From Pollutimonas sp. M17 (GTDB taxonomy: Bacteria; Pseudomonadota; Gammaproteobacteria; Burkholderiales; Burkholderiaceae_B), in contig NZ_CP107548.1 of assembly GCF_025836975.1 (NCBI RefSeq), positions 3,596,001-3,660,000 of the forward strand: DNA of 64,000 nucleotides, in the 5' to 3' direction. A program made the translations under genes and the position numbers. The notes below the pieces were generated by a model. It ran no database searches. It was given only the letters and a program-made list of their open reading frames with translations, and was not told the DNA's origin. Positions 53,393-61,888 of the stretch are shown here, one piece after another. Every line of letters begins with the position of its first letter. The first letter of the stretch is position 1.

Positions 53393-54781
53393 CTAGGCCG
53401 GCCGTCCATCCGGGCGACCCACCTTGGATAGCCTTCCAAGAATCGGCTCCCATGACGCCAGCGTCTCAAGCTGCTCGGCCTGCTCGATCAGGCTGCTTGC
53501 CTCTTCGGCGGTCAAGCCGCCGGTCAGCAAACAATCCATGACCTTGCTGTGGCGCTGCGCACGGCTCATCGGACGCTCCGGGCAGCCGGGAAAACGATCG
53601 CAGCGATGCACCAGCTCGGTGCCATCCGACAGCTTCACGGTGACCCGCGTCCACATGGCATCGAGCGTCTGAGGAATATCATGGTTGTGGACCAGCCGGA
53701 CACGCGGCAACAGCCGTTGAACCGGCTCGCTGAACGCCGCCTCATCATCGAAGCTGGAAATAATCACCTCGCCCTGGCTCAGCCCCACCGCTGCCGCATA
53801 TTCGTAGCTGAACTTCCCATCCAGGCCCGAAGCCGGCTGGGGCCGCGAAAGCGTAGTCCGGTACACCGGCGGCTCGACGACCACTTCCGTCACGGCCTCG
53901 ATGCGGAATCTGGCCTCACGGCGCAGCTCTTGGCAAGCCTCGATGACCCATTGCATGTAGATCTCGGCCGGATATCGCTTGATCGTGAATCCCGGCGAAA
54001 CAATTGCATACTGGTCCAAATCGCCAAGGACCTCGGAAGGACGAAACCGTTCGTCGAAGAACGTCTCGAAGTGCCCTCCGGGCATTTCCAGAATTCGCTT
54101 GTTCCCCGACATTCCTCGGGCCGCCAGCAACGCCGACTCAACCCCAGAGCGCGCAGCATTGCCCGGATGCGTGGGCTTGGCCATGCTGCCATTGTTGGCA
54201 AACAAGCCGCCGGTGCGTGACGCGGCCAGCCCGATCGCCGCCGCAACTTGGTCCGCCGACAGTCCCAGTATGACCGAGCAGGCCGCTACCGCCCCAAGCG
54301 GGCCGACGACACCTGGCGGGTGAAAGCCGCGAAAAGCGCAATCCCGGGCCGCCGTGCGCACCCGTTGCTGCACTTGCCAGCCGACCACGAATGCCAATAT
54401 GCCTCGTTCCGGCGCCACGGCATGACGTTCGGAAAGCGCAAGCATCCCGGGAAGAATCGACGAGGTCCCGTGGGCCGGCGGCATGCCCTGTACTTCAAAA
54501 TCGAGCGCGTGCAAGGCAATGCCATTCAAGAGGGCTGCCGTCATGGGGCTGCCCGGAACCGCTGTGCCTATCACCGTGCAAGAGCCGGAAGGCTCGTCGC
54601 CCAAGGCCGCGCGAGCGATGCGGGACGCCGGTTCACGGCTTCCCGCAGCCAGGCATCCCAGTCCATCCAGCATTGCCACCTTGGCCGCCTCGACCGCGGC
54701 CGCCGGCAGCGCGTTGAAATTCGCAGCGGCGATGTACTCAGCCAGGCCCCGGGTAATGGGCAAATCGTGATCGTGTGGCAT
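53393..54781 (-). CDS. MmgE/PrpD family protein
   Basis: A 462-residue 2-methylcitrate-dehydratase-like protein. Landmarks are MLDGLGCLAAGSREP, NGIALHALDFEVQGMPPAHGTSS and IKRYPAEIYMQWVIEAC. It starts 3 bases after the end of another PrpD-family gene on the same strand, so the two are tightly coupled and may act as a pair or on related compounds. The Bug gene follows. Confidence 0.9.
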   Translation of the reverse strand: MPHDHDLPITRGLAEYIAAANFNALPAAAVEAAKVAMLDGLGCLAAGSREPASRIARAALGDEPSGSCTVIGTAVPGSPMTAALLNGIALHALDFEVQGMPPAHGTSSILPGMLALSERHAVAPERGILAFVVGWQVQQRVRTAARDCAFRGFHPPGVVGPLGAVAACSVILGLSADQVAAAIGLAASRTGGLFANNGSMAKPTHPGNAARSGVESALLAARGMSGNKRILEMPGGHFETFFDERFRPSEVLGDLDQYAIVSPGFTIKRYPAEIYMQWVIEACQELRREARFRIEAVTEVVVEPPVYRTTLSRPQPASGLDGKFSYEYAAAVGLSQGEVIISSFDDEAAFSEPVQRLLPRVRLVHNHDIPQTLDAMWTRVTVKLSDGTELVHRCDRFPGCPERPMSRAQRHSKVMDCLLTGGLTAEEASSLIEQAEQLETLASWEPILGRLSKVGRPDGRPA

Positions 54782-54784
54782 GGC

Positions 54785-56152
54785 TCAGTCGCTTACCAGT
54801 TGCTCGAATACGTTGGCGCAATCATCACTGCCGGCGATGTTCCAGACCTGATCGAATACGCGAGCCGTCGCTGCCCCAAGAACCGGCGCCACCAACTGCT
54901 CGAATTTGACGTTGATGTCTTCGCGGTTCATCGGGTTCCGATACGTACCTTTTGGATCGCGCGCATGCACCTCGCGTGTTCGGCCATCGGCCAGCTTCAC
55001 CGTTGCGCGGATCTGGATCGTGCCAGGCCACTCGGCCTCGATTTGCTCATCGACCACGACGGTGATCTTCTGCATCAGATCGCGCACGGCCGGGCTGGCC
55101 AGCATCTGGTCGGTGTACGAGGCAAGCGTCACCTCGCCGTTCAACAGGGCGACCGCGACGACATAGGGCAAGCTATGGTCGGCGGTCTCACGAGTCGTTG
55201 GGGCCCACTTGGCCGGCTCACTGCCGGACTCATGCCGCAGGAAACGCGAGGTATGCAGGACAACTTCGCGAATCTGACCGATATCCAGTCCCTCGCGCAG
55301 ATCCAGGGCCGCCCAGATACCGATCTGGCAATTGGCCGTCGCCGGAAAATACTTCAGGCCCGAACGCAAGACCGCCCACTCACCAAACGGCTCCAGGTTC
55401 ATCGGGCCGGCCTGCCCTTCCATGATCTCAATGAATCCATGCCGGCCTTCAAAGGGGTCGGAGGGGCCAGTCAGCCCCTGTTCGGCAAGCTGGCAGGCGA
55501 AGACGGCCTGCCGTGCGCTGGCGGCCGTGGCCACGCCCTTGTAGTGAGAAAGCTCACCGGCGCGACTCGCCCTGAGCGGCAATCCATTGGTTGCAGCCAG
55601 TGACACCGCCGTGCGTGTCTGATCGCGATCATAGCCAAGCATGTGCGCAATGCCGGCAGCCGTGGCGATCGCCACGGCAAAGCCCTGATCGATCGACAAG
55701 TAGTCGACCAGCGCCCCATGGTCCTTGCGATAGGACCTATGGCGCAGGGAAATGCGGTGAAAAACCTCATACGAAACGGCAATGCCGCTCAGCAGCGTAA
55801 GCCCAGGCAACTTGCGGGAACCGGCTACGGCGATGAGCGCTCCGAGGATGTCGCTGGGGTGTCCGCCGGTGAAGGTATCGTTATAGTCGAGATAGCGGAT
55901 CATCGACGTGTTCCAGAACGCGGCCATGTCCAGCGTGACGACGGCGGAACTGCCGATGACCGTACCCCCTGCAGCGCGCGGCAGGTCGGCGATTGCCGCC
56001 GCAGCCACGGCGCCAGGGCAGTCCCTCGCCGCCATCGCGCAAGCGATGGTGTCGGCGAGAATGCCGGTCACGTGTTCGATTACCTTGCCCGGAACGTCGC
56101 GTGGCCGCACGCTGGCGGCGAAGTCCGTGATCTGCTCAAGTGCCTTGTCCAT
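54785..56152 (-). CDS. MmgE/PrpD family protein
   Basis: A 455-residue PrpD-like protein. Landmarks are HVTGILADTIACAMAARD, WNTSMIRYLDYNDTFTGGHPSD (the conserved DYND-type motif) and LKYFPATANCQIGIWAAL. It heads the minus-strand unit PrpD, PrpD, Bug and LysR. The ATG at 56152 has GAGAGGC just upstream; the frame is open 29 codons further. An IclR-type operator lies about 140 bp upstream, linking it to the 44-kb IclR operon. Confidence 0.9.
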   Translation of the reverse strand: MDKALEQITDFAASVRPRDVPGKVIEHVTGILADTIACAMAARDCPGAVAAAAIADLPRAAGGTVIGSSAVVTLDMAAFWNTSMIRYLDYNDTFTGGHPSDILGALIAVAGSRKLPGLTLLSGIAVSYEVFHRISLRHRSYRKDHGALVDYLSIDQGFAVAIATAAGIAHMLGYDRDQTRTAVSLAATNGLPLRASRAGELSHYKGVATAASARQAVFACQLAEQGLTGPSDPFEGRHGFIEIMEGQAGPMNLEPFGEWAVLRSGLKYFPATANCQIGIWAALDLREGLDIGQIREVVLHTSRFLRHESGSEPAKWAPTTRETADHSLPYVVAVALLNGEVTLASYTDQMLASPAVRDLMQKITVVVDEQIEAEWPGTIQIRATVKLADGRTREVHARDPKGTYRNPMNREDINVKFEQLVAPVLGAATARVFDQVWNIAGSDDCANVFEQLVSD

Positions 56153-56566
56153 AATGCCTCTCAAATTCCTTCTATCCATGAATCGTCTTTCGTGAATGCT
56201 TGTGGCGCACAGGCTAACTGAAGACGGTCCGCGGCGCATACACCCATACCGTGAAGAATGGAGCCGGGCCGATTTCCCGTCAACTGGATATTTCCGAAGA
56301 ATGGAATTTATGGACGCTAGAAGACGGCACGCCGCGCTCGTGCTTCCGGCAATTAACCCGGGAGTGACGTGCGTGGACGATAGTCTAAAGACGCTGCCCG
56401 TTCAGCGACTCGAATACACATTGGGTAGCTCTGTTTGCGCTTATGGGGCTAAGAAAGATACGTCAGGCAGATGTGGCAGGCAAGGCGTTGTATCCTATGG
56501 ATGTCCGCAGGAACTTTAGCGCCCGAAGGGGCGTGTATCCAAGTCAAGCAAGAAAGGCTCCAGGAA
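56153..56566. other. 414-bp divergent intergenic region
   Basis: This gap separates the PrpD operon from the thiol-dioxygenase gene. It holds the IclR-type site at 56292-56306. I found no convincing protein-coding gene, RNA gene or terminator in the rest; short open frames here have no recognisable domain or ribosome-binding site. Confidence 0.6.
56292..56306. promoter_or_regulatory. IclR-type operator (copy B)
   Basis: TTCCG-AAGAA-TGGAA. The 19-base core ATTTCCGmAsAATGGAATT is shared with copy A at 44680, 17 of 19 bases being identical. It lies about 140 bp upstream of the minus-strand PrpD start. Confidence 0.55.
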
Positions 56567-57145
56567 ATGAACAACAAACGATTATTGAATACGGTGGAAA
56601 GCCTGACACGCCTGATGGAGGGCCGCGCCCCAGGGGACGATGGCGTCCTGGATCAAGCTCGCGAAGTGATGAGCGGCCTGGTCGCTCAGGACGACTGGCT
56701 GGCTGACGCCTTTGCAGAACCGCATCCGGAGTTCTATAGGCAATACCTGCTGTACGGCGATCCGCTGGACCGATTTTCGCTCGTCAGCTTCGTCTGGGGA
56801 CCGGGTCAGAAAACGCCCATTCATGATCACACCGTATGGGGCGTCATTGCGATGCTGCGCGGCGCCGAACTGGAGCAGCATTATCGCCGCAGCAGTGGCG
56901 GCATGATGGCTGTCGGCCCCGAGGCTCGCCTGAACGAAGGCGAAGTCTCTTGTGTATCGCCTACTATTGGCGATATCCACCGGGTCAGCAATGCTTACGC
57001 CGATAAGGTTTCCATAAGCATCCATCTATATGGCGGCAATATCGGACGCATACATCGTTCGGTGTACGACCCGCAAAGCGCCGAACCCAAGGGATTTGTC
57101 TCGGGCTATTCAAACGCGCTGACACCTAACTTGTGGGCTGGCTGA
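56567..57145 (+). CDS. Cysteine dioxygenase-like (thiol dioxygenase) cupin protein
   Basis: A 192-residue cupin of the cysteine/3-mercaptopropionate dioxygenase family. Fe-binding His are in PIHDHTVWG and in GDIHRVSNAY. The family's GPGQKTPIHDH and IHLYGGNIG segments are present. It oxidises a thiol to a sulfinate with O2. The precise thiol (cysteine, 3-mercaptopropionate or other) is not clear. The ATG at 56567 follows AAAGG 9 bases upstream. It is divergent from the PrpD operon and convergent with a DMT permease gene. Confidence 0.9.
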   Translation: MNNKRLLNTVESLTRLMEGRAPGDDGVLDQAREVMSGLVAQDDWLADAFAEPHPEFYRQYLLYGDPLDRFSLVSFVWGPGQKTPIHDHTVWGVIAMLRGAELEQHYRRSSGGMMAVGPEARLNEGEVSCVSPTIGDIHRVSNAYADKVSISIHLYGGNIGRIHRSVYDPQSAEPKGFVSGYSNALTPNLWAG

Positions 57146-57182
57146 CGGCAAGCGGCAATGGCATTCGCAGATTCGCGGCTAT

Positions 57183-58115
57183 CTACTCTTGCCTACTCAG
57201 TTTTCGTCCGCCATATTCGGCCAGACTGATTCCGGCCAGAATCGCCATCAGCGCTACCGCGTGATAAAGGTGAAATTCCTCTCCGAGGATGGTCACCGCC
57301 AACAAGGCTCCCCAGACGGGCAGCAAGTTGATGAATAGGCCGGCTCTGTTCGCGCCGATGAGCTCCACTGCCCGAATGTAGAAGACTTGGCCTATAAGAG
57401 ATGGAAAGATAACGACATAGGCGATCACCGCCCAGCCCCGTGCATCCGGCAGAATGGTCTCTCCCTGGGCCGCTTCGAAAGCCAGCATGGGAAGGGACAC
57501 CATAGTGGCTCCCACGCACAAGATGAATATCAAGCTTGTCCAGTGCATCTGAGGCTTGCTGCGTAGTGCGGCGGTATAGATACCGTAAGCCATGACGGCG
57601 ACCAGCATTAGCGCATCGCCGAAATTGATGTCAAGACCAATCAGATTGGCCAGTTCGCCACGCATTGCGATGACGACCACACCTATGAAAGAGAATACAA
57701 AGCCGGCGGCCTGCTCCACACTTATACGGCTGGAAAATAAAACAAAGCTCGCCGCAAATACGAATAGCGGCATGCCCCCTTGCAAGATGCTGGTGTTGAT
57801 TGCGGTGGTGTAGACCAGCGCGTAATAAAGCGCCACGCTAAAGACGGTGAAGCCCAGCGCTCCCAGCAACAGCAAGTAGCACAGTCGTGGCCGGATCGCC
57901 TGCCAATCAGCCGCGATCTGTCCTCTCTTCAGCAAATACAGCACCACCATCACACTGGCCCAGCGGGCGGTAACAAGGACCATCGGCGAAGCGTGACCGA
58001 CCGCCAGCTTGCCCGCAATCGAGTTACCCGCCCAGAAAAGTGTTGTCAGTGCCAGAAGGACGTAGGCTTTATAGATGGCAAATTCTCCGCATCGGAGCCT
58101 GGATACACCACCCAA
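57183..58115 (-). CDS. EamA/DMT-family permease
   Basis: A 310-residue, ten-helix drug/metabolite transporter-type protein with two EamA repeats (VLLALTTLFWAGNSIAGKLAVGHASP and later GDALMLVAVMAYGIYTAALR). It probably exports a small metabolite. The N-terminus is uncertain: no ATG lies near it, and TTG 58115 is the only usual start codon in frame before the first helix. It is convergent with the thiol dioxygenase gene. Confidence 0.85.
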   Translation of the reverse strand: MGGVSRLRCGEFAIYKAYVLLALTTLFWAGNSIAGKLAVGHASPMVLVTARWASVMVVLYLLKRGQIAADWQAIRPRLCYLLLLGALGFTVFSVALYYALVYTTAINTSILQGGMPLFVFAASFVLFSSRISVEQAAGFVFSFIGVVVIAMRGELANLIGLDINFGDALMLVAVMAYGIYTAALRSKPQMHWTSLIFILCVGATMVSLPMLAFEAAQGETILPDARGWAVIAYVVIFPSLIGQVFYIRAVELIGANRAGLFINLLPVWGALLAVTILGEEFHLYHAVALMAILAGISLAEYGGRKLSRQE

Positions 58116-58149
58116 GCCCCACCCCGAATCAAGCCGACAATATACCGCG

Positions 58150-58986
58150 TCACGCCGGCGCAGGCCTTGCTTCCCTTACCTGCCCCCCGACGGATTGGCG
58201 GGCTTGCAGAACGCGGTCCGCCATTTCGACGAAGCCGGCGCCATGGCCAGCGTCGCATACCCAACGGGGGGGATGGGCCAAGCTGTTCAGATGAGGTTTT
58301 ATGTTCGCCACGCCCACGCTTAATGCGTAGGCTTGAAAAAGCGATTCATCGTTGGGCGCGTCGCCAATGAACAATACCCGCCGCGACTGTCCCTCAGGAT
58401 CAATATCCAGGTCGCCGGCGAGCAATTCAGTTGCCATGGTGGCCTTGTCGTAGTCGCCAAACCAGGCATTGACGTGTATGGAACTGGCGCGCGCGCGGGC
58501 GCCGGCGTCCTCGAATATCTTGATGATGGTGGCAATGCTGGAGGCGGGCAGCGGACCCACATCCTGCGAGTGGTCAATGGCCACATCGGCAAGCCGGTAT
58601 GCCTGGTCGGCTGCCATGCGCGCCTCGGGCACCGCGGCCAGCGCCCGCCGCGCAATGTCCAACAGCCGTTGCTGGTCGGCCCGCAGTTGTTCGAGCGGCC
58701 GTACGAAGCGCTGTCCGAGACCGCCGTTGGGCTGCATCTGAAATCTGAATGCGCCGCTTTCTCCGATAACGGCGGCCACCGGCCATGCACGCACGATGTG
58801 GTCGCACCAGCCCGCACAGCCCCCCGTAACCGGGATCACCCGCAGCCCTCCGCGCGCCAATCGTTCCATGGCGTCAAGCGTCGAGGCCGGCAACTTGCCG
58901 CCCCGGGTCAGGGTATCGTCCACGTCCGTCAAAATAACGTCGACCTGGGCGAGCAATTGCAGATCCGCATCGGCGAAACGGGTCAT
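58150..58986 (-). CDS. HAD-superfamily hydrolase (Cof-like phosphatase)
   Basis: A 278-residue HAD phosphatase. Motif I is DVDDTLTRGG, with the nucleophile Asp first, and motif IV is FIGDAPNDESLF. The cap lies between residues about 85 and 190. It removes phosphate from a small molecule, perhaps a sugar phosphate. It overlaps the DeoR gene stop (ATGA) and has GGAGG before its start, so the two form an operon opposite the phn-type transporter. Confidence 0.88.
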   Translation of the reverse strand: MTRFADADLQLLAQVDVILTDVDDTLTRGGKLPASTLDAMERLARGGLRVIPVTGGCAGWCDHIVRAWPVAAVIGESGAFRFQMQPNGGLGQRFVRPLEQLRADQQRLLDIARRALAAVPEARMAADQAYRLADVAIDHSQDVGPLPASSIATIIKIFEDAGARARASSIHVNAWFGDYDKATMATELLAGDLDIDPEGQSRRVLFIGDAPNDESLFQAYALSVGVANIKPHLNSLAHPPRWVCDAGHGAGFVEMADRVLQARQSVGGQVREARPAPA

Positions 58987-59801
58987 TTTTCCTCCTGGGA
59001 ATGGGGCGAAACGGGATCGGGCGTATCGGTGTTCGAGGCGACATAACAGGCGACGCCGGCCTCACGCAATGCATGCGCCAAGGGATCGGGGGGCGCCCGG
59101 TCGGTGATCACCCCGCTTAACGCATCCAGGGGTGCCACGACCTCGAGCACATGCAAATCGAATTTCGTATGGTCCACCAGCAGATAAATGTGTTCGCAGC
59201 GTTCGATCATGGTTCTCTTGACCCATGCCGCCTGGCGGTTCACATCCATGACACCGCCGGCCCCCAGCCCGCTGGCGCCGATAAAGGCAATATTGGCGTG
59301 AAAACGCCCCAGGAACTCGGTGGTGTCCTGCCCGAATACGCCCCCCTCGTGCCCATTGAATTCGCCCGGACAGACGATGGCCGCGCACCGGGATGGCGTC
59401 AGCGCCGAAGCCACCGGGTAGCTGTTCGTGATCACCGTCAATGTTTCGGTGCCGCGCGCCAGTTGCCAGGCCAGCTGCGTGGTGGTCGAACCGGCGTCCA
59501 TCATCAGCACCTGGCCGCTGGACACGAACGAGGCGGCCAGCGTTGCGATGCGGGAACGCTCGTCCACAGTCGACTGTTCGCGCTCGAATATCGACGGCTG
59601 CGCCCCCATAGGCTGGGCAACCACCCCGCCGTGCGCACGATTGACCAGGCCGCGCCTGCTCAAGGCATCGAGATCGCGCCGTATGGTCTCGGTCGTAACC
59701 TTGAAACGCTCGGCCAGCAGCGCGATGCGGATATGAGGCGTGTGGCGCAGCGCCTCGAGGATCCGGGCTTGTCGTTCTTCCTTGCGTGGTTTACGGATCA
59801 T
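58983..59801 (-). CDS. DeoR-family transcriptional regulator
   Basis: A 272-residue DeoR regulator. The N-terminal HTH (about 10-65; IALLAERFKVTTETIRRDLDALSRRGLVNRAHGG) is followed by the sugar-phosphate-binding domain with DAGSTTTQLAWQLA and the KFDLHVLEVVAPL region. DeoR proteins usually respond to a phosphorylated sugar. It is divergent from phnD by a 209-bp region and precedes the HAD phosphatase, so it may control both. Confidence 0.9.
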   Translation of the reverse strand: MIRKPRKEERQARILEALRHTPHIRIALLAERFKVTTETIRRDLDALSRRGLVNRAHGGVVAQPMGAQPSIFEREQSTVDERSRIATLAASFVSSGQVLMMDAGSTTTQLAWQLARGTETLTVITNSYPVASALTPSRCAAIVCPGEFNGHEGGVFGQDTTEFLGRFHANIAFIGASGLGAGGVMDVNRQAAWVKRTMIERCEHIYLLVDHTKFDLHVLEVVAPLDALSGVITDRAPPDPLAHALREAGVACYVASNTDTPDPVSPHSQEEK

Positions 59802-59962
59802 GACGTAAGAGGCCTGATAGAAGTGGGCTGCCCTGCCGCGTCGCTTTTATTTGCAACTGCAGAAGAGACGCCTGCCAGATCAAAACTGTGATGATAGCAA
59901 CATTTTTTGCCCAGAATTATTGTAAAAAACAACTTTTATGAGTAATCTACGTTGGCAGACAA

Positions 59963-59976
59963 CAACATTTCTGTTG
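59963..59976. promoter_or_regulatory. Short inverted repeat upstream of phnD
   Basis: CAACA and TGTTG arms with a 4-base spacer lie 34 bases before the phnD start, in an AT-rich part of the DeoR-phnD divergent region. It is a weak candidate for a DeoR site. Confidence 0.3.
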
Positions 59977-60010
59977 ATTGGACGTAAAAATCAGAAAGAG
60001 AGAGAGGAGC

Positions 60011-61012
60011 ATGAAAATATCTTCCATCGGTATGACCCAACCCATCCGGCGGCTTGCCTGCGCCGCAGCGTTTGCCGCCATGATGCTACCCGCCACAAGC
60101 GCCGTAGCCGCTGAATGCAGCAATCGCGGCGCGCTTGCCAACATTTATTGCGACGAAAACGGCGACCTCGTCGCCGACACCCCCACTGATCCGAAAAAGC
60201 TGTTGAATCCCGATACGCTGGTATTCGCTTACACCCCGGTCGAAGATCCCGCCATCTACGCCGACATCTGGAAGCCCTTTATCGAGCATCTCAAAAAGGT
60301 GACGGGCAAAGACGTACGTTTCTTCGCTGTTCAGTCCAATGCCGCCGAAATCGAAGCCATGCGCAGCAATCGGCTCCATATTGCGGGCTACTCCACAGGC
60401 CCGACCCCGTTTGCCGTCAATCTGGCAGGCGCAGTACCGTTTGCCCTCATGGGTTCGGAAACCGGCAACTTCGGATATACCCTGCAGGTCTATACGCGCA
60501 AAGACAGCGGCATCAACACCATGGCCGACCTGAAAGGCAAGCGCGTCGCCCACACATCGCCAACGTCCAATTCCGGCAACCTGGCTCCGCGCGCGCTATT
60601 CCCCAAGCAGGGAATCACGCCTGAGAAAGACTATAAGGTCGTGTATTCGGGCTCGCATGACCAGTCCATGCTGGGCGTGGTCGCCGGCGATTACGATGCC
60701 GCGCCGGTGGCATCGGAAGTCGTCGAGCGCATGGCCGAGCGCAAACTGTACAACCCCGACGAAGTCAAGATCATCTACGAGTCCAAGCGCTTTCCGACCA
60801 CGTCGTACACGTACGCCCATAATCTTGATCCCAAACTGGTCGAGAAAATCAAAGAGGCTTTCTTCAGCTTCGACATGAAGGGAACGGCCCTGGGTGAAGA
60901 GTTTTCGGGCGTGACCAAGTTCGTTCCGATTACCTATAAGGAAGACTGGTCGGTCATCCGAGACATTCAGGAAGCCAACGGCGTTACCTACACGACCGAA
61001 AACCTGAAATAG
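60011..61012 (+). CDS. phnD: Phosphonate/phosphite-type ABC transporter substrate-binding protein
   Basis: A 333-residue PhnD-like periplasmic binding protein. The signal peptide runs from MKISSIGMTQPIRRLAC to SAVAAEC. LVFAYTPVEDPAIYADIWKPF and the later loop HTSPTSNSGN (anion-binding Ser/Thr cluster) mark the family. The ligand could be a phosphonate, phosphite or a related organophosphate. ATG 60011 has AGAGAGGAGC directly upstream. phnC and two phnE genes follow, and a strong stem-loop separates phnD from phnC. Confidence 0.9.
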   Translation: MKISSIGMTQPIRRLACAAAFAAMMLPATSAVAAECSNRGALANIYCDENGDLVADTPTDPKKLLNPDTLVFAYTPVEDPAIYADIWKPFIEHLKKVTGKDVRFFAVQSNAAEIEAMRSNRLHIAGYSTGPTPFAVNLAGAVPFALMGSETGNFGYTLQVYTRKDSGINTMADLKGKRVAHTSPTSNSGNLAPRALFPKQGITPEKDYKVVYSGSHDQSMLGVVAGDYDAAPVASEVVERMAERKLYNPDEVKIIYESKRFPTTSYTYAHNLDPKLVEKIKEAFFSFDMKGTALGEEFSGVTKFVPITYKEDWSVIRDIQEANGVTYTTENLK

Positions 61013-61031
61013 CCACCGCCGGCATCGCCGC

Positions 61032-61064
61032 CCGGCATGCCTCCGTTCACGGGCGGCATGCCGG
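61032..61064 (+). promoter_or_regulatory. Intercistronic stem-loop between phnD and phnC
   Basis: Perfect 10-bp GC-rich arms (61032-61041 and 61055-61064) with a 13-base loop lie 19 bases past the phnD stop. No T run follows, so this is likely an RNA-stabilising hairpin that raises phnD mRNA relative to the downstream genes, not a terminator. Confidence 0.6.
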
Positions 61065-61096
61065 CAAACGCCGCAAGAAACACAAAAGAGCCACCT

Positions 61097-61888
61097 ATGC
61101 TTCGTATCACCCGCCTGGTCAAACGCTACGGCAATGGGAATCCCGTCCTGCAAGGCCTCGATCTCGAGGTCCCCGACGAGTCGATCGTATCCATCATCGG
61201 CGCATCCGGAGCAGGAAAAAGCACGCTGCTGCGCTGTATCAACCGCCTGGTCGAACCCACATCGGGCAGCATCGAACTGAACGGCGTCGAATTGACGTCC
61301 CTCAAGCCCGAAGGGCTGCGCCGTTCACGCCGGCATATCGGCATGATCTTTCAAGGCTTCAACCTGGTCGACCGCCTGACCGTCATGGAAAACGTGCAAT
61401 GTGGCCGCCTGGGCTACATCCCTTACTGGCGAGCCGCCATGAGGCGCTATCCGGCCCAGGACATCGAACGCGCGTTTCATTTGATGGAGCGCGTCGGCAT
61501 CGCACACTATGCCAACAAGCGGGCGGATGAGCTGTCCGGAGGCGAGCGCCAGCGCGTCGGCGTCGTGCGCGCGCTCATGCAAGAGCCGCAGATTCTGCTG
61601 GCCGACGAACCAACCGCCTCGCTCGACCCGGTGACATCGCGCCAGATCATGGAGCTGCTTCAAAAGCTGGCCGACGAGTTCAAGCTGCCGGTGCTGATCA
61701 ACATCCACAACGTCGCCGAAGCCAAGGAATTTACACGCCGCATCGTAGGCATGCGCTTCGGTCGCCTGATTTTCGATGGCACGCCCGACGAGCTCGATGC
61801 GGATGCCATGCACCGCGTATATAGCGGCACGGCAGCCGACAAAGGGGCTAATGCCCCTCTGGAAGCACTGGAGACCGTCGCTCCATGA
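61097..61888 (+). CDS. phnC: Phosphonate-type ABC transporter ATP-binding protein
   Basis: A 263-residue PhnC-like ATPase. Walker A is GASGAGKST, Q-loop MIFQGFN, signature ELSGGERQRVGVVRA, Walker B ILLADEPTASLD and switch His in NIHNVAEA. It energises uptake with PhnD and the two PhnE proteins. The start MLRITRLVKRYG at 61097 has no clear ribosome-binding site. It overlaps phnE1 by ATGA. Confidence 0.9.
   Translation: MLRITRLVKRYGNGNPVLQGLDLEVPDESIVSIIGASGAGKSTLLRCINRLVEPTSGSIELNGVELTSLKPEGLRRSRRHIGMIFQGFNLVDRLTVMENVQCGRLGYIPYWRAAMRRYPAQDIERAFHLMERVGIAHYANKRADELSGGERQRVGVVRALMQEPQILLADEPTASLDPVTSRQIMELLQKLADEFKLPVLINIHNVAEAKEFTRRIVGMRFGRLIFDGTPDELDADAMHRVYSGTAADKGANAPLEALETVAP

Noticed and set aside
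49938-56152. Reading the PrpD genes as a methylcitrate cycle
   Set aside because: No methylcitrate synthase or methylisocitrate lyase is present, and the three proteins are in mixed orientations with Bug and lactonase genes.
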